The notes under the pieces: generated by a model
What the model saw: the letters and a program-made list of their open reading frames with translations, nothing else
The model's database searches: none
What the model was told of the DNA's origin: nothing
Translations under genes and position numbers: made by a program
Origin: Neckera pumila
Taxonomy: Eukaryota > Streptophyta > Bryopsida > Hypnales > Neckeraceae
Length of the DNA stretch: 64,000 nt
Direction of reading: 5' to 3'
NCBI GenBank assembly: GCA_963969595.1
Contig: OZ018409.1
Coordinates: 32,377,282 to 32,441,281, forward strand
In this document: positions 60,940 through 64,000 of the stretch, in pieces
Position numbering within the stretch: the first letter of the stretch is position 1
Layout: each line of letters opens with the position of its first letter

Positions 60940-61666
60940 TTTGGAGATTAGTGGCTTGGTCTCTGAACTGCCCTCAGTTTGGCTTGTTTTGAGTAGTTAT
61001 TTATTTGTCTCGTGATTCTTTCGCCAACACGAAACACTTGTCTCGGTGTTCGGTTTGAATCTTTGCAACAAAATGAGATCCATTTAATTCCAAGAATAAA
61101 AACAAATTTGAGGCCATACTGTAGCTGCTTGGGCACCTAGTTTTTTTTTCAATTAGTCATAACAGTTTTTGAGGTGTACAAAGCTTTTGAAAGACGCTCT
61201 GTCTATATTTGAAGTAGCTGACCCATTTCCAACCACTTAAGCAATTACACATATTTAGAGTGTATGTTTTTTGAGTGTAGAATTTTTCCCATGTATGGAA
61301 ATGAAGTTTGGAAGGATTGCAAATTTTTCCAAAATTTTATTACACAAAATGTAATTACTATGAACTTTTTAGTAGAAAATTCTCTTTGACCTATAATGAT
61401 GATATAGACCTTTCTATTTCTAACCATAGGCTGATTGCAAAATTGACCAAGGGTTGGTTGCAATATTGACTGCAGCCAATCATAATGCGTCACAACTGCT
61501 TTGGGAACTGAGCCACAATTCACGAAAAGACAACAGTCTATAGATTGGAAATCGGAGGGTGATCAGAAATGGGTCGGCTACCTTGCAATGAAATGAAGAT
61601 TTCTCCACAATCTACCATCTCAAATGACACTGCCTTGGCGCATGTTTGAGCTTGACATGCCGGAGA
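60940..61666. other. AT-rich intergenic DNA, nothing identified
   Basis: Minus-strand frames at 60948-61136 and 61245-61523 are unrecognised. No paired repeat found. Confidence 0.45.
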
Positions 61667-62590
61667 TTAATCCTAAAGGACCATTGTTCCTTCAGGGGAC
61701 AAATGGGAATTTTGGACAAGTACCTACGGGTTGAATTTTGTCCTCATTTTAAAAAAAAAAAATTTGAAGATAGAAAATTGATTAGCTTCGTAGAAATGTA
61801 ATTATTTTTTCAATTGGTGCCTAGGACAAAAGTTATGCCCCAAATAACTTGGAATTTAGAAGGGAGGAGGAGGCAACAAAAAGAAATTTCAATTTCATTT
61901 TTTACTTTTTATTTTATTTTTCTCATAGATTATAGTTTTATCTACTTAGAAAGCTTTGACTCATTCCATTTGGATTTCTTTTGAGAAAGTTTTGGACAAT
62001 CTTGTTTTTTGGGCAATTAAAACATCTTCTTGAAGAAAAAACATATTCCGTATAAGATTCATTTCTAAATGCAATTTTTACAATTTTTCAAAAAAAAGAG
62101 GTTTACATGGTTTACTTTGCTTGCTAAAACAATCTCACCATCGGAATTAGTGCAATTTAATTCTATTTTAGAGATATTAATAATTTCAATTTTCCTTCTA
62201 TTATGTATTCACTTCTATTTAACAATTTTTTGAAGTATGAAATTTTTTTTTTCTTAATTTTTCTTTTTTCATCAACTCTGAAACCCAATTCTCCACCATG
62301 AAAATTTAAAGCTCAAAACTCTAATGGAAAAAATTAAAGTTAAGAAGGTTCAAAGTCAAATAATCTAGTTCCGCAATGTGCTGAAAAACTATGTTTTTTT
62401 GCAAATATCTTGCAATCTATGTGGTCAACAAATTTCTCCACACATCATACTAGTTAGGTGCAAGATCCTACAGTTAGATGTGCAAAAAAAAACAATTTTC
62501 AAATTTTCTTACTCTTTGCTATAGAAATGGCAGTTTTGAGTGTTTTTTGGCAGAAAAAAGGCCTTGGGCCTTCAGGAGTTTAGCGGTTAA
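61667..62590 (-). mobile_element. TTAA-flanked TIR element, family A copy A8 (subfamily 2)
   Basis: TTAA then TCCTAAAGGACCATTGTTCC at the left. The right end is GGCCTTCAGGAGTTTAGCGG then TTAA, slightly rearranged over its last ten bases. The interior matches A2 and A7. Confidence 0.78.
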
Positions 62591-63151
62591 CTTGCTGAAA
62601 GTCATATCCCATCCTGACCTGAGACATTATCTAACCTTTCCTGGCAAACGTTCAGTTTTTTCTAAATACTAAACACTACATTGAGGGGCAACACCAAATT
62701 GAATGAGTGTGATTGAAGTTAACCTGGACAAATCGCAATGTTAACCTGAAACAACGATTCCTCAGAAGCAAAGAACGAAGTATGTCAAACGATTGAACTG
62801 AGAAGATCACCTAGTGACGGTGATTCCATTATAAGTAGTTATCAAACAAGATCTGCTTGGTAAAAAATCTATCGTTGAAACATGTCGTTCTATTTGATAC
62901 AATTTTCCAGCAAATACACCTCGTCTAGAGGTGCTCCCCATTTCAATTCACGTAAAAATTCTAGAACAACTCTATAACGATGCCAATGACAAACCGTAGT
63001 CTATGGAGCATTTGCTACTCACAGTTTGGAACAAGGAATGACATTTAAAAGTGACAAAATTTTAGGGCAACCCGTACTGTTTGCTTCTATCAATAACCAA
63101 TGTTGAAGAAAATTCCTCTGAATAGAACCATAAAAATAATTTAAAACTGTG
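62591..63151 (-). other. Probable 3' UTR and flank of the importin-5-type gene
   Basis: Downstream (minus strand) of the importin stop codon. Composition is intermediate between gene and intergenic. No reading frame of note. The polyadenylation site could not be fixed. Confidence 0.4.
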
Positions 63152-63789
63152 TCATGCTCGCGGCGCAGCCAAAATGGACTGCAGCGTCACCTGCTGTTGT
63201 GGCTCGAGAAGAGACCAAGTGGCTGCTAACGCGTCAGGATGCAGAGTTTGTTGCAGTTGCCTCAACAAACTAACCATGCGAGCTGCTGTTTGCTCTGTTG
63301 CAAGCTCAGTTCCAGCGCTCAACACCTACAGAAAGCAATAGAGAACGATCAAAGGTTACTAATGTCTCCGAACGTCTGATATAGGACTAAAACGTAATTG
63401 AGTGAATATGGAAATATCTTCCTCCTCTGAATTGCGGACATATGAAGCTTGAAGTGTGAGAACTAGCATTACGGAAGAGGAAACTAGAAGCGTTGGGAAT
63501 TTGACGCTGTCTAATATACTGACCCCTGTTTTCAACAAGACTTACAGACAAGTGATGCAAGAATAACTTGGCCATATATCTACGGTACCCACAGTGATCC
63601 ATCCACTGCTCTATGTTGACCTCCCAAAAATCACTACATATATTAAAATGCTTAAAGCGACAAAAATAGTATCCTCTACTGTGAGACATAAGAAAACGCT
63701 TGTACATGGAATTAGAAAGTACCTCAGCAAAAACAGAGATGATCTTTGACAGATACTGGTTATTGGGTCCAAGTAGTAAAGGATCAGAC
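63152..63789 (-). CDS. IPO5: Importin-5-type karyopherin beta, last two coding exons (partial)
   Basis: Minus-strand exons 63789-63723 and 63325-63152, separated by a GT-AG intron (397 bp). The first encodes SDPLLLGPNNQYLSKIISVF then AE. The second encodes VLSAGTELATEQTAARMVSL, continues LLRQLQQTLHPDALAATWSL and LEPQQQVTLQSILAAPRA, and ends at TGA (63154-63152). This is the characteristic C-terminus of plant importin-5 (IMB3/KETCH1-like) proteins, which are HEAT-repeat karyopherins that carry proteins such as ribosomal proteins and HYL1 into the nucleus. The exon phases agree: the upstream exon begins with one base of a split codon, and the junction between the two exons is phase 0. The rest of the gene lies beyond 64000. 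Assignment rests on remembered family sequence and is strong over 79 residues. Confidence 0.85.
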
Positions 63790-64000
63790 CTGCCAAATAA
63801 AACTCGTTAGCTATGCAGAATCTGAGAGTTTAACTTGAGCCATCAGTCTAGGCACATCACTTGCGAGGAGAAAAGTATTCCATAGAAAGTTGGCATAAAT
63901 TCTAAGAGTTGTAGCAGATGCTCATCGCCTCTTGCCGAATTCAAGCTAGGAGTATAAAACAAAAAAGCTTTGAGCATTAATCTCAAGATTCAAAACTGTT
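63790..64000 (-). other. Intron of the importin-5-type gene running off the window
   Basis: The acceptor TTATTTGGCAG lies immediately before the 63789 exon (minus strand). No further exon with importin-like sequence was recognised up to the window edge. Confidence 0.55.

Overview
The window is nuclear DNA of a green plant. Three spliced protein genes with canonical GT-AG introns lie in very AT-rich, repeat-filled intergenic DNA. The genes (a CPL1/FIERY2-type RNA polymerase II CTD phosphatase with two dsRNA-binding domains, a DDT-WHIM-PHD protein of the PTM type, and an importin-5-type karyopherin) are of kinds found in land plants. Their introns are short (116-507 bp) and their 5' regions are GC- and CT-rich with AACCCTA telobox-like motifs. 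A bryophyte or another early-diverging streptophyte would fit, but the species cannot be named from the sequence alone.

Layout: 1-16.4 kb is AT-rich DNA with terminal-inverted-repeat (TIR) elements and microsatellites. 16.4-18.56 kb is the GC-rich promoter and 5' leader of the CTD phosphatase gene, whose 16 coding exons run 18559-24942 (+), followed by a 3' UTR. 25.5-38.1 kb is AT-rich and holds a diverged segmental duplication (31.3-34.8 and 36.1-37.75 kb), mobile elements and short tandem arrays. 38.1-39.3 kb is the GC-rich promoter and leader of the DDT-PHD gene, whose coding exons run 39291 to about 44960 (+). 45-63 kb is a dense mosaic of TIR elements, several nested, plus a decayed PIF/Harbinger-like transposase on the minus strand. 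At 63152-63789 are the last two coding exons of a minus-strand importin-5 gene that continues beyond the window.

The genes do not form an operon or pathway. All three act in or around the nucleus: RNAPII CTD and RNA metabolism, chromatin-linked transcription, and nuclear import. The open reading frames of both complete genes close exactly across all predicted splice junctions (1039 codons plus stop, and 1196 codons plus stop).

The most distinctive feature outside the genes is a family of at least nine elements, mostly about 910-930 bp, plus two shorter relatives. They have TIRs close to CCCCTAAAGGACCA and are flanked by TTAA. In one copy both flanks are TTAT in the same orientation, which suggests a 4-bp TTAN target-site duplication, the pattern of piggyBac-type transposition, which is unusual for a plant. 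None carries a transposase here. Also notable is the probable last exon of the DDT-PHD gene: it codes for a CxxC motif, then a 9-residue tandem repeat, and takes its stop codon from the inverted repeat of a mobile element.
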